Shown piece after piece: positions 34,387 through 42,616 of a stretch of DNA of 64,000 bases. This stretch comes from CALLVY01 sp937899855 (GTDB taxonomy: Bacteria; Bacteroidota; Bacteroidia; Chitinophagales; Saprospiraceae). The stretch lies in contig JBCBQC010000001.1 of assembly GCA_039820405.1 (NCBI GenBank), positions 1 to 64,000 of the forward strand. Reading direction: 5' to 3'. Every line of letters starts with the position of its first letter. Positions within the stretch are counted from its first letter, which is position 1. The position numbers were made by a program, and so were the translations under genes. The notes beneath the pieces were generated by a model. The model did not search any database and was not told where the DNA came from. It saw only the letters and a list, made by a program, of their open reading frames with translations.

Positions 34387-34947
34387 ATGAAAGCATTTAT
34401 CCGACCATTGCTGATGCTTTGCGCCTGGGTACTTGGTATGGCCAGCACCACGGCTCAGGCCAATCAGGCCACCATTTTCCTACTAGACGATACCAATGCC
34501 GCCCAAGTTGCCACCGCCGTTCTCAACACCCTTCAAAACAACGCTCCTCCGTATCCGGGCAATACCCTCAGCCACAGCGAACTGACCCAGTTTTTTAATG
34601 CTTACCTCAACAATCCCGTCTACTCCTTCAACCCCACGGCCTGCCCCAGCCCGGGCACCCGGGTCTTTTTCAACAACTCGGGGGAACTGTCTTTCCGTTT
34701 CGACAATTTCGCCAATAATGGCCCCCAGGCCCTCTTCGTCGCCAGCCTCAATTACATCGATCCCAACCACGCCATCAGCCCCCCCGCCGTCTTTGGCCCC
34801 AGCGTCTATCAAGGCGTCAACCTGTCGATGGGCAACCTACAGTACAACATCCTGCTCATCGGTGCCCTGGCCAACCCTTCCCCAAGCACCTTCAACCAAG
34901 CCCACGGCCGTTTCGAAATCGTCATCATCGATAAAAATGTCCTGTGA
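34387..34947 (+). CDS. Secreted hypothetical protein
   Basis: 186 residues from the ATG at 34387, which begins the signal peptide (MKAFIRPLLMLCAWVLGMAS, cleavage near TAQA). The mature part begins NQATIFLLDDTNAAQVATAV and contains a CPSPGTRVFF segment and aromatic/beta-rich stretches. I do not recognise the domain and there is no T9SS tail, so it may stay periplasmic or be exported in another way. It is the first of a row of secreted-protein genes on this strand (34.4-38.3 kb), whose later members share a Cys-rich domain that this one lacks. Confidence 0.72.
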   Translation: MKAFIRPLLMLCAWVLGMASTTAQANQATIFLLDDTNAAQVATAVLNTLQNNAPPYPGNTLSHSELTQFFNAYLNNPVYSFNPTACPSPGTRVFFNNSGELSFRFDNFANNGPQALFVASLNYIDPNHAISPPAVFGPSVYQGVNLSMGNLQYNILLIGALANPSPSTFNQAHGRFEIVIIDKNVL

Positions 34948-35057
34948 TGCGCACTACGTACCGCCCAAATGTCGAAACATTCCTAAAATCTGTAATTGAA
35001 CTCCCCGAGAATAGCACCCACCTTTATTGTCGGGATCAATGCGCCAATTTATCCATC

Positions 35058-35693
35058 ATGAAAAATTACCTGTTCTTCGTTTTGCTATACAGCCTCAGCG
35101 GCACCTTAACGGCCCAAACCGATCCCTTTTTCCGCTACGCACTCGATACCGATCGCTGCTATACCAAGACCGATTATCCCAGCCTCGAAGCCGCCACCCA
35201 ACAGCTGGTAGCGGACCTACTGGGTTTTAGCCCCTGCTACAACAACTGCGCGCTGGAGCAAGCGACGGCTTGTGTACCCCAGCTGAGCAATCCCGAAGAC
35301 GCCCTGGAGGAGTCGGCCGGTACCTGGTGCTTTTACGACTTGGTCGAAGTGGCCTGGCAGTGTACCGCGGCGCCTACGGAAGAGACCCCACCGGGCGGAG
35401 AACCCGCAGCGGGCGGCGCCTACGATTCGGCCTACTTCGTGAAGGCCGGTCCCAACCCCTTTAGCCAGCAAGTGCACTTTGAAATCACCATCGAAAACGC
35501 CGGGACACCGCTGCTACTACGCATCGTCGACTGGACCGGGGAGATTTACTTTGAAACCCGCCACGCCCCCGACGGTCACCATTGGTTCGTAAGCGCTGAT
35601 CTGGGAAGTCGTGCCCCAATCGGGAATTACGTAGCCCTGCTGGAAATAGACGGCCAGATCGTAGATCGCGAAGCGCTACAACTACTGCGCTAA
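35058..35693 (+). CDS. T9SS-sorted protein with one Cys-rich domain
   Basis: 211 residues from the ATG at 35058, the codon that starts the signal peptide (MKNYLFFVLLYSLSGTLTAQ). One copy of the Cys-rich domain (about residues 22-105: DRCYTKTDYPSLEAATQQL, FSPCYNNC, TACVPQL, TWCFYDL, VAWQCT) has six of the family's eight cysteines, lacking the first and last together. A Gly/Pro-rich linker leads to a T9SS sorting domain (KAGPNPFSQQVHFEI to DREALQLLR). Surface-exposed or released protein of unknown role. Upstream in-frame codons (from 34944) overlap the previous gene's end and were rejected as start. Confidence 0.83.
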   Translation: MKNYLFFVLLYSLSGTLTAQTDPFFRYALDTDRCYTKTDYPSLEAATQQLVADLLGFSPCYNNCALEQATACVPQLSNPEDALEESAGTWCFYDLVEVAWQCTAAPTEETPPGGEPAAGGAYDSAYFVKAGPNPFSQQVHFEITIENAGTPLLLRIVDWTGEIYFETRHAPDGHHWFVSADLGSRAPIGNYVALLEIDGQIVDREALQLLR

Positions 35694-35840
35694 GTCAAAT
35701 TCCAGGGCGGTTCATTTACCCAAACGCCTCCGCCACTAAGTAGGCTACCCTTACGCGTGCTTTCTCCAGTCTACGGACCCGGAGAGAGCTGGATCAGAAC
35801 GCTCGGTCCGCGAATGATTAATCCAAACTAAATCCATATT

Positions 35841-37241
35841 ATGCATCAGATCCATCGTTCCTTGTGTTTTTTACTTCTCCTCACCAGCAGTTCGCTCGCG
35901 GTCGCCCAAACCCCCTCGGGGGATACCGAACTGACCTGTGGAGAGAGTGGGGTTTTAATTGTTCGAGACTTTGGTACGCGCTTTTGCTTCGACACGACCC
36001 AGGCCGTTGCCGAGCGACTTTTCCGGGGGGCCCTGCGGGGAATGGTGAGCTGTCGCAACGACTGCCTCAGCCCGGGTTTGTACGACTGCCAATTGGAATT
36101 GGGAGAATTTTACGAGGGCAAGCTTACGCGGCGCAACGGCCAGTACTGCCCGAGTAGTTCCCGCATCAGCATCGGCTGGACTTGTACGGATTGTACACGG
36201 ACGACCAGTACGGGAGCGGGGAGTGGCAATTCGACCGCTACGGGTACCGAATTGGCCTGTGAGGAAAGTGGTCGCTACAAACTGGCCTCGGTAGGACGAC
36301 ACAATTTTCCCCGGAGTCGCTTCGCTACCCGGGAAGCCGCCGCGGCTCAACTGGCCGCCGATATTTTGGCCCAACTCCAGTGCCGCAATACCTGTATGGA
36401 CCCCACCCGCTTTGACTGCGAGCCCCAGCTCAGCGAAAGTGTCCTGCGTTACATCAGCTCCTCCTCCACCGCCTTTTACGTTCCCAACGCCACCAACCTC
36501 ACCGCTCGTTGGGCCTGTACCGAATGCCTGCGCAAACCACCCGGAGGCGGAACCACCGGCGGGGGAAGCACCACCACCGGAGAAGATGGCCGCATTACGG
36601 GAAGCAGCACCAGCTGTAGTAAGTCCACCCAGTTTGTCGCACGCGACCTGCCCCGGCATTGCTACAAACACCTCTTCCCCGAAGGAGATCTGGAAGCAGC
36701 GCAGGCCCTATTCCGATCCGACCTACTGGCCATGCTCCACTGCGAGGTCGATTGTGAGCGGCCCAACGAGACTTGCACTCCGCTAATCACCTCGGGCAGC
36801 ATCAATGGCAATTTGGGCGCCGACTTTTGTTCGGGGCGTTACATTGCTTTCAACTGGAAATGTACCGACTGTACCGAAACCAGCGACACCCCACCCAACG
36901 AGGGAGAAGGGGAAGGACGCGCGCCACAGCCGGGCTCCGAGTGGAGTCGCTCCCAAGTCGCCACCACGGCGAGCCCGGTGCGGGTAGGCAAGGCCACCCC
37001 CAACCCCAGCTCGGGTGAAGTTCGACTGGATATTTCGGTAGAAGTTCCCCGGCAGGCTTTGGTGCTGCGCATCAGCGATGTACAAGGCCGCGTGATTGCC
37101 CAGCACGCTTACGGGGATTTGCCCGCCGGAACGCAGCAACTCACGGCGGATTTGAGCGCGCAACGGGCGGGACTCTATTTCTTGAGTCTCTACGCCAATG
37201 GCCAATTGGTCAACAGCCAAAAGATACTCGTGCAACACTAG
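35841..37241 (+). CDS. T9SS-sorted protein with three Cys-rich domains
   Basis: 466 residues with signal peptide (MHQIHRSLCFLLLLTSSSLAVA). Three repeats of the Cys-rich domain follow: repeat 1 (about 30-130) and repeat 3 (about 255-355) have all eight cysteines, repeat 2 (about 140-240) has six and lacks the second and sixth together. Each repeat ends W-x-C-T-[DE]-C. Linkers are rich in Gly, Ser and Thr. The C-terminal domain KATPNPSSGEVRLDI to NSQKILVQH is a T9SS type A sorting signal. It is a surface or extracellular protein; the repeats could be adhesive or protease-resistant modules, which is inference. A strong terminator follows at 37322. Confidence 0.85.
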   Translation: MHQIHRSLCFLLLLTSSSLAVAQTPSGDTELTCGESGVLIVRDFGTRFCFDTTQAVAERLFRGALRGMVSCRNDCLSPGLYDCQLELGEFYEGKLTRRNGQYCPSSSRISIGWTCTDCTRTTSTGAGSGNSTATGTELACEESGRYKLASVGRHNFPRSRFATREAAAAQLAADILAQLQCRNTCMDPTRFDCEPQLSESVLRYISSSSTAFYVPNATNLTARWACTECLRKPPGGGTTGGGSTTTGEDGRITGSSTSCSKSTQFVARDLPRHCYKHLFPEGDLEAAQALFRSDLLAMLHCEVDCERPNETCTPLITSGSINGNLGADFCSGRYIAFNWKCTDCTETSDTPPNEGEGEGRAPQPGSEWSRSQVATTASPVRVGKATPNPSSGEVRLDISVEVPRQALVLRISDVQGRVIAQHAYGDLPAGTQQLTADLSAQRAGLYFLSLYANGQLVNSQKILVQH

Positions 37242-37321
37242 CGGCCGTCCAAAATACCCCAACCAACACCAAACCGAATACCTCCAACAAGGAATGGAGG
37301 AATACTGCTAAGCAATTGGTG

Positions 37322-37386
37322 GTGGAGTGCCCCTGCGCTACGAGTCGCAGCTGGACTCAGGCCCCGGAGGGCACTCCACTTTTTTG
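37322..37386 (+). terminator. Intrinsic terminator with 11-bp stem
   Basis: GTGGAGTGCCC (37322-37332) pairs perfectly with GGGCACTCCAC (37369-37379), followed by TTTTTT. The loop contains a second hairpin (CTGCG/CGCAG). Confidence 0.9.
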
Positions 37387-37492
37387 AAAAAACACTTCGC
37401 ACCAATGCTTTAAATCGCCACACCATTTACCAGATTTTTTTAATCCTTCCCCGCTCATTTTACGCGGTGGGGAGCCAATCTTTTATTGCTAT

Positions 37493-38281
37493 ATGAAAAA
37501 GCTAATTGTCTCTTTTTTCACCCTCGTCCTCTGCCTTTCGGTCTCCAGCCTAGTACAGGCCCAAGCCGAGGACCTGATCCAACGCTGCGGTGGCAAGAAA
37601 TCCTTTACCCGGACCTACAGCTCACCACAGTGCTACCCCAAGTCGGACTATCCCACTAGAGAAGATGCCAAAAAGCAACTGTTCGAAGATGTTGGGGGCA
37701 GCGCCGGCTTCGTCTGTAAGACGGACAGCTGTATCAACGAAACCGATTTTACCTGCGAGGTAGATGAGATCAAGCTCGTCCGGGGCAACTTCTCCGACAA
37801 GGAGGACGAGTGGTGTACGGCTACCAACCGAATCGAAATCAAGTGGACCTGTACCAATTGCCGCCGCAAGCCCAAGCCGGATGCCGATACGGACCCCGAA
37901 GGAGACGTACCTCCGGGAGAGGAAGGCGAAGGTAGTGGAACGGATGGCCTCGGGCACGATGGAAGCGCCATCCATCAGTTCTCCTCGGGCGCGATCCAAC
38001 CAACCCCCAACGAATTGGGACGGATTACCAACATCTCTCCCAATCCCTCCTCGGGCCTGTTCAACGTCAAAGTGCTCAACGAATACGAAGATGGCCGGCT
38101 CGACCTGATCGCCACCGACCTGACCGGCAAGGTCTTGCGGCGCAAGACCTACAACAGCATCTCCGCCTCGACCTTTCATTCCCGCATCGACCTGTCCGAT
38201 TTTCAAGCGGGTATCTACCTGCTGGCCGTCCACCTCAACGGCAAACCAATTGGCACCAGCAAGGTGGTCGTCCAGCGATGA
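37493..38281 (+). CDS. T9SS-sorted protein with one full Cys-rich domain
   Basis: 262 residues with signal peptide (MKKLIVSFFTLVLCLSVSSL). One Cys-rich domain with all eight cysteines (IQRC, PQCYPKSDYP, FVC, DSC, FTC, EWC, WTC, TNC) occupies about residues 28-125; a linker rich in Pro, Asp, Glu and Gly follows, then a T9SS sorting domain (NISPNPSSGLFNVKVL to GTSKVVVQR). It is closest in layout to the 35058 gene. It should be an outer-surface or secreted protein. The domain does not match a family I know by name. A terminator-like hairpin follows at 38365. Confidence 0.85.
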   Translation: MKKLIVSFFTLVLCLSVSSLVQAQAEDLIQRCGGKKSFTRTYSSPQCYPKSDYPTREDAKKQLFEDVGGSAGFVCKTDSCINETDFTCEVDEIKLVRGNFSDKEDEWCTATNRIEIKWTCTNCRRKPKPDADTDPEGDVPPGEEGEGSGTDGLGHDGSAIHQFSSGAIQPTPNELGRITNISPNPSSGLFNVKVLNEYEDGRLDLIATDLTGKVLRRKTYNSISASTFHSRIDLSDFQAGIYLLAVHLNGKPIGTSKVVVQR

Positions 38282-38364
38282 GACCATCACCTTGACCAGT
38301 TGGGGGGCATTCCCTACCCGACCAAGGGAGGGCCTGACTCCTCCTTAACTACGGTTTACCCAAC

Positions 38365-38397
38365 GGGCGTTTTCTCTCTGGAGAAGGCGCCTTTTTG
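38365..38397 (+). terminator. Probable terminator after Cys-rich protein gene
   Basis: GGCG plus TTCTC on the left pairs with GAGAA plus CGCC on the right around a TCTG loop, followed by TTTTT. There is a small internal mismatch. Confidence 0.6.
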
Positions 38398-38471
38398 AGG
38401 TGGTGGCTCTGGGTAAAAAAAAATAGTCGGGACGCACAAGTTTTCCGAAGCGAAAGCATCAAAGATGAAAA

Positions 38472-39092
38472 GTGATTGTGTTAACTTCCGCAGCACCACT
38501 AAAAATTACTCATTTGGACGAAAAACAGCTGATTGAAGCGCTGCAGGCGGGGCAGGATGCCGCTTACCAGCACCTGTTGGATACTTTCCAGGAAAAGGTG
38601 CTCAACACCTGCCTGGGATTTGTCCCCAATCGGCACGATGCGGAAGACTTGGTTCAGGAGGTATTCGTCAAAATATTCCGCAGCATCGACGACTTTCGTT
38701 CGGATGCCACGCTGTCTACCTGGATCTACCAGATTACGGTCCGTGAATGCCTCCAGCTGATCCGCTACCGCAAGCGACAAAAGCGGGTGGCTTTTTTCCA
38801 ATCGCTGATCGGTATGGAAGAGCAGGCCGACCGCATGGCCAACGATCGTTTTGATCACCCCGGCGTAGCGCTGGAGAACAAAGAGCGCACCGAGTTGTTG
38901 CTGAACAAAATCGCCGAACTGCCGGAAAACCAGCGGATTGCCTTTACGCTACACCGCTTGGAAGGCCTGAGCTACAAGGAGATCAGCCAGATCATGGAGA
39001 TGAGTTTGTCGGCCGTCGAAGCGCTTTTGTTTCGGGCCAAAAAAAACCTCCGCAAGAAGTTGGAACATTATTACCAAAAGAAAATGATATAA
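38472..39092 (+). CDS. ECF-type RNA polymerase sigma factor
   Basis: 206 residues from a GTG at 38472; a downstream TTG near the LDEKQLIEALQ stretch is an alternative start. Region 2 (about 30-95: YQHLLDTFQEKVLNTCLGFV, DAEDLVQEVFVKIFRSIDDF, STWIYQI) and region 4 (about 145-200: AELPENQRIAFTLHRLEGLS, YKEISQIMEMSLSAVEALLF, RAKKNLRKKL) are complete and the helix-turn-helix is intact. It directs RNA polymerase to an alternative promoter set, usually held inactive by a cognate anti-sigma. Ten bases downstream lies a small transmembrane protein, then a Spy-like protein, forming a probable sigma/anti-sigma/envelope-stress unit. Confidence 0.93.
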   Translation: MIVLTSAAPLKITHLDEKQLIEALQAGQDAAYQHLLDTFQEKVLNTCLGFVPNRHDAEDLVQEVFVKIFRSIDDFRSDATLSTWIYQITVRECLQLIRYRKRQKRVAFFQSLIGMEEQADRMANDRFDHPGVALENKERTELLLNKIAELPENQRIAFTLHRLEGLSYKEISQIMEMSLSAVEALLFRAKKNLRKKLEHYYQKKMI

Positions 39093-39102
39093 AAAATCGG
39101 AT

Positions 39103-39417
39103 ATGAAAAAAATCGACTCCAGGATCAGCCGGGAGGTAGACCTCACCTTACAAAGCGCCGATGACATTCGACGCGTCGAGGGCAACCCCTTCCTGCTCAC
39201 CCGCATCCGAGCCCGTATGGCTCAAGAAAAAGTACCCCTACGCCGACGCGCCAGCCAACGCTGGCTATGGCCCGTAGCCGCTAGCCTGGTACTGCTCAAC
39301 TTCATCAGCCTTTTACAATTCACCCGGGGTAGTGCGCACAAAAGCTCCGCGACCCTCTACGATTACTACTACCAGAGCCCCGAGAAAAGCGATTTGTACG
39401 ATCTATTAAGTCAGTAA
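39103..39417 (+). CDS. Small membrane protein, probable anti-sigma factor
   Basis: 104 residues. A basic N-terminal cytoplasmic part of about 60 residues (with NPFLLTRIRARMAQEK) precedes one transmembrane helix (LWPVAASLVLLNFISLLQF), followed by a short Tyr/Ser-rich periplasmic tail (LYDYYYQSPEKSD). It lies 10 bases after the sigma gene. The position, size and topology fit a cognate anti-sigma, although it has no zinc-binding ZAS motif (no His/Cys cluster), so the call is by context. Co-transcribed with the sigma gene and the Spy-like gene. Confidence 0.65.
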   Translation: MKKIDSRISREVDLTLQSADDIRRVEGNPFLLTRIRARMAQEKVPLRRRASQRWLWPVAASLVLLNFISLLQFTRGSAHKSSATLYDYYYQSPEKSDLYDLLSQ

Positions 39418-39422
39418 TCCTC

Positions 39423-39896
39423 ATGAATGCCTTCAGCTCCTTTTCTAATTCTGCCCGTTGGATCATCAGCATCCTCGGGATTCTCAACCTGCTTTGCCTC
39501 AGCGCCCTCTGGATGGGAAGCACGCCCCGCAGACCCCATCCCTCCGGCCCGCCCAAACACATGATCCGCCAACTCATCGGCGAATTGAACCTCCAGGGCG
39601 AACAACGGCAGCAGTTTACCGCTTCCTTCGACCGGCACCACCAAAACATGCAGTCCTTCCGCAAAGCCATCGACCAACTGCGCGAGCAACAACTCCAACT
39701 CATGACCCAAAGTCAGGTGGATACCAACCGCATCGAGCAGCTCTTCCAACAAATCGGAAACAAACACCGCGATCGAGAGTGGGCCAATTTTGAACACTAC
39801 CGCGAGCTCAACGAGATTTGTACTCCCGAGCAACGAAAAAAATTGCGTACCATATTTGTGGAAAATGCGCCCCGGGGTGGCCCGCCCCACCACTAG
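39423..39896 (+). CDS. Spy/CpxP-like periplasmic heavy-metal-sensor family protein
   Basis: 157 residues. One N-terminal membrane segment (WIISILGILNLLCLSALWM), then a helical domain with the arrangement typical of Spy/CnrX-like proteins: IRQLIGELNLQGEQRQQFTA, a long Gln/Arg-rich helix, and LNEICTPEQRKKLRTIF, ending in His/Pro-rich residues (PRGGPPHH). Such proteins sit in the periplasm and act as chaperone or stress/metal sensor next to sigma/anti-sigma pairs. The gene follows the anti-sigma-like gene by five bases. The His at the tail could bind metal, but this is not shown by the sequence. Confidence 0.8.
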   Translation: MNAFSSFSNSARWIISILGILNLLCLSALWMGSTPRRPHPSGPPKHMIRQLIGELNLQGEQRQQFTASFDRHHQNMQSFRKAIDQLREQQLQLMTQSQVDTNRIEQLFQQIGNKHRDREWANFEHYRELNEICTPEQRKKLRTIFVENAPRGGPPHH

Positions 39897-39908
39897 TACC
39901 AGCAGACG

Positions 39909-42551
39909 CTAAAAGCGACCGCGCAGGCTGAGGATAAAATTGCGGCCCGGTGCGCTCAGACCGGAAGAGGCCTTCCGGTAATGCAGGTCGAGAACGTTCT
40001 CCACCGCTAGGTTGATGCTAAACTTGGGCGTCAGCTGGAAGGAAGAGTAAAAATTGTACGTGGCCCAGGCCAAACTGCCATCGCATACCGTCTGGGTGAT
40101 GTCCCCAATGGTCACCTCACGGCAGGTCCCCGAATGCTCCAGATTGTCGGACCCCTCGCGTTCGATCTCCGCCACGGTGCCGGTGCGTTCGTCAAAGGTG
40201 AGCCCCGTAATGGCGTAATCCTCGACGGGCTTGGCCCCATTGAAACGCAAAACCCCTTCCAGGCGGATGCGCTCCCCAAGGTAGGCTACACTGGCCCGAC
40301 CGTACAGCGGAGGCAGGTGATCCATGGGGGATAGGGTGTCAAAGCGCACCGTTCCGTCCTCGTTGTACACCGCAAAATCAGAGGCGCCATCGGTATAGCT
40401 CACGCTCCCACTCAATTCAACTTTACCCCCCAAATTCAGCTTGAGATTCGCCGAGCCACCAAGGATGTAGGCACTAGCGGCATTGGCATTTATCTGGACG
40501 TCGAAGGTATCGATGCCCCCATCCACAGCGATGCGTTCGCCCGTACTCTGACGGATGATGGCATCGGTGAGTTGGGTGTAGAAACCAGTGGCACTGAGCT
40601 TGAAAAAACTCCGCCCCGAACCTCGAAAGACCTTGCCCAGTGTCACTTCCCCCGTCTGGGCAACCTCGGGACGCAACCCCTCGTTGGGCAGTTGTACATT
40701 GGGATCCTTGACCCGCACCTTAAACAAATCGTCGACATTGGGCGCGCGGAAAGCCCGGGCCCCCAGCAAGCGAAATTGCCAGCCGTTTTTTGAATTTAAG
40801 GTCAGCCCGAGGGAATAACTCAGGTCGGTATTGCGGTTGCGGATGCCCTCGAAGTAGGAAGCCGGCCAGCTGACCTGATTGAGGTCAAAGCTGTCGTAGC
40901 GCGCCGATACGGCAATGTCGGTATAGCGGGCGCCGGCATTGAGAAAGAAGGTTTCCGATTTGTTGCCCCACTCGTAATTGAGGTAAGCTGCCTTGCTCAT
41001 CAGGTCGTTGCCCGCGCTGGCGTAGCGGGTAAGTGGCCCCAAGCTAATCACCCCGGTGCGCGCGCTCTGCTGTACGGCCCGCGAGTTGACGTAATTGTAG
41101 GTCAGCTCCCCCCCGTAGGCGATGGTATTTTGTCCCGCCGCGTCCAACTGCTTGTCCAGATCGAGCGTAGCGGAATAGACGTAGACGTCCTCGCTGTTCC
41201 ACTCGCGGTGCGAACGTCCAAAGCGGCGCGTGATGCGATCTTCGTCGATCTTCTGGAAGGAGGTAATCAGGGTGGCGCGGTTGTAAAGCGCGGTGGGACG
41301 CAGCAAGCGCAGCTTGGCCGAAGCCAGCAGGCGCCGTTGAGGCCCGTAGTTCCATTCCGAAAACTTGAGTTCATCCGCAGCCCCCAAAGTATCGGTCAGG
41401 GCGTCGTAACGGGGTACCTCGGTAGAGGTGGAGTATTGGAAATTAGCGACCAAAAACCAGTTGTCCTTGGGTTGGAAACGCAGCTTCTGGAGAAAGTCAA
41501 TTTGGGTGTAGCCGGTCGGAGTTTGGATGTTCCAATCGCCCGATTGGACGACCTGATCGGCATTGTCGGCGCGGTCGGCAAAGAAAAAGCGTTTGCCGAT
41601 GTTGGGATATTCCGCGGGGCGGTTGTCGCCCGCCCGGAGACTGCCGTAGTCCACGATGGAGAAACTGGTCAGCGAACCCCAACGCCGCCCGCCGTAGTCG
41701 ATGTCGAGGTGGGCATTCTTTTCCTGATTGGCCGTTGCGTAGCGCAGGCTGTAGTTGGTCTCCATCCGGTAGTCGGGGCCGTCGCCAAACTTGAGTTGGG
41801 GATCGCGGGTCCGGTAATGTACCACCCCGCCCAGCGCATCGCTGCCGTAGATGAGCGAGCCCGGTCCGAAAATAACCTCGGCCTGTTCGAGAATGGCCGG
41901 ATCGATGGTAATGGCGTTTTGTAGGTGACCACTGCGGTAAATCGCGTTGTTCATCCGCACCCCATCCACGACCAAGAGCACCCGGTTGGCTTCGAAGCCG
42001 CGGATAATCGGACTGCCTCCCCCCATCTGGGATTTTTGGACGTACACACCGCCATCGTTATCGAGAACGTCCGCAGCCGTCTGGGCATTGGAAAAAGCGA
42101 TGGTCTTGGCGTCGATCCGAGCCACTTGGTAGGGAATCTCTTCCTGGCGATCATCACGACGACCGATCACGACCAGCGTGTCGGTCAGCAAATCGACGGC
42201 GGGGAAGAGTTCGATCAGGCCTTCTTGTTTTCGGATTTCGAAAATGCTCAACTTGATCGTGGCGTAGCCGATGTAGCTAAAATTGATTTTGTCGAGGTGG
42301 CTGAGTTGGCTATCGTCGATGGTGGCCCGGCCCTCGAAGTCGGTGGAGAGCGCCACCTTGGACAGGTCCTCGGTGAATACGCTGACGCCCGGTAGGGGCT
42401 CGCGGGTTTCCCCGTCGACGACCAGGATATCGATCTTATTTTGGAGGGGATGGAAAGCAAACAGTGAAGACGAAAAAGGAAGGACGAAAAGCCCCAAGAA
42501 AAGGAGACGGCCAATTGCGCGCAAGCAGTACGTTGTAGTGTCTGATTTCAT
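39909..42551 (-). CDS. TonB-dependent outer membrane receptor
   Basis: 880 residues with a signal peptide (RLLFLGLFVLPFSSSLFA in the N-terminal region), a carboxypeptidase-like regulatory domain (about 38-115, TREPLPGVSVFTEDLSK), a plug (about 120-240: TAADVLDNDGGVYVQKSQMG, GSPIIRGFEANRVLLVVDG, LEQAEVIFGPGSLIYGSDA) and a 22-strand-type barrel ending RNFILSLRGRF, with a terminal aromatic residue as usual for outer membrane beta-barrels. The plug sequence resembles receptors of the haem/siderophore/cobalamin group; the ligand is not determinable. It takes up its ligand with energy from TonB-ExbBD encoded elsewhere. The preceding plus-strand gene ends 12 bases away (convergent). Confidence 0.93.
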   Translation of the reverse strand: MKSDTTTYCLRAIGRLLFLGLFVLPFSSSLFAFHPLQNKIDILVVDGETREPLPGVSVFTEDLSKVALSTDFEGRATIDDSQLSHLDKINFSYIGYATIKLSIFEIRKQEGLIELFPAVDLLTDTLVVIGRRDDRQEEIPYQVARIDAKTIAFSNAQTAADVLDNDGGVYVQKSQMGGGSPIIRGFEANRVLLVVDGVRMNNAIYRSGHLQNAITIDPAILEQAEVIFGPGSLIYGSDALGGVVHYRTRDPQLKFGDGPDYRMETNYSLRYATANQEKNAHLDIDYGGRRWGSLTSFSIVDYGSLRAGDNRPAEYPNIGKRFFFADRADNADQVVQSGDWNIQTPTGYTQIDFLQKLRFQPKDNWFLVANFQYSTSTEVPRYDALTDTLGAADELKFSEWNYGPQRRLLASAKLRLLRPTALYNRATLITSFQKIDEDRITRRFGRSHREWNSEDVYVYSATLDLDKQLDAAGQNTIAYGGELTYNYVNSRAVQQSARTGVISLGPLTRYASAGNDLMSKAAYLNYEWGNKSETFFLNAGARYTDIAVSARYDSFDLNQVSWPASYFEGIRNRNTDLSYSLGLTLNSKNGWQFRLLGARAFRAPNVDDLFKVRVKDPNVQLPNEGLRPEVAQTGEVTLGKVFRGSGRSFFKLSATGFYTQLTDAIIRQSTGERIAVDGGIDTFDVQINANAASAYILGGSANLKLNLGGKVELSGSVSYTDGASDFAVYNEDGTVRFDTLSPMDHLPPLYGRASVAYLGERIRLEGVLRFNGAKPVEDYAITGLTFDERTGTVAEIEREGSDNLEHSGTCREVTIGDITQTVCDGSLAWATYNFYSSFQLTPKFSINLAVENVLDLHYRKASSGLSAPGRNFILSLRGRF

Positions 42552-42616
42552 GGACTTTGCTCCTCTGTGGGGGTCGGATCGCCGCCGAAATCAGCAGAAC
42601 TGGGGGGTAGGCGAGC

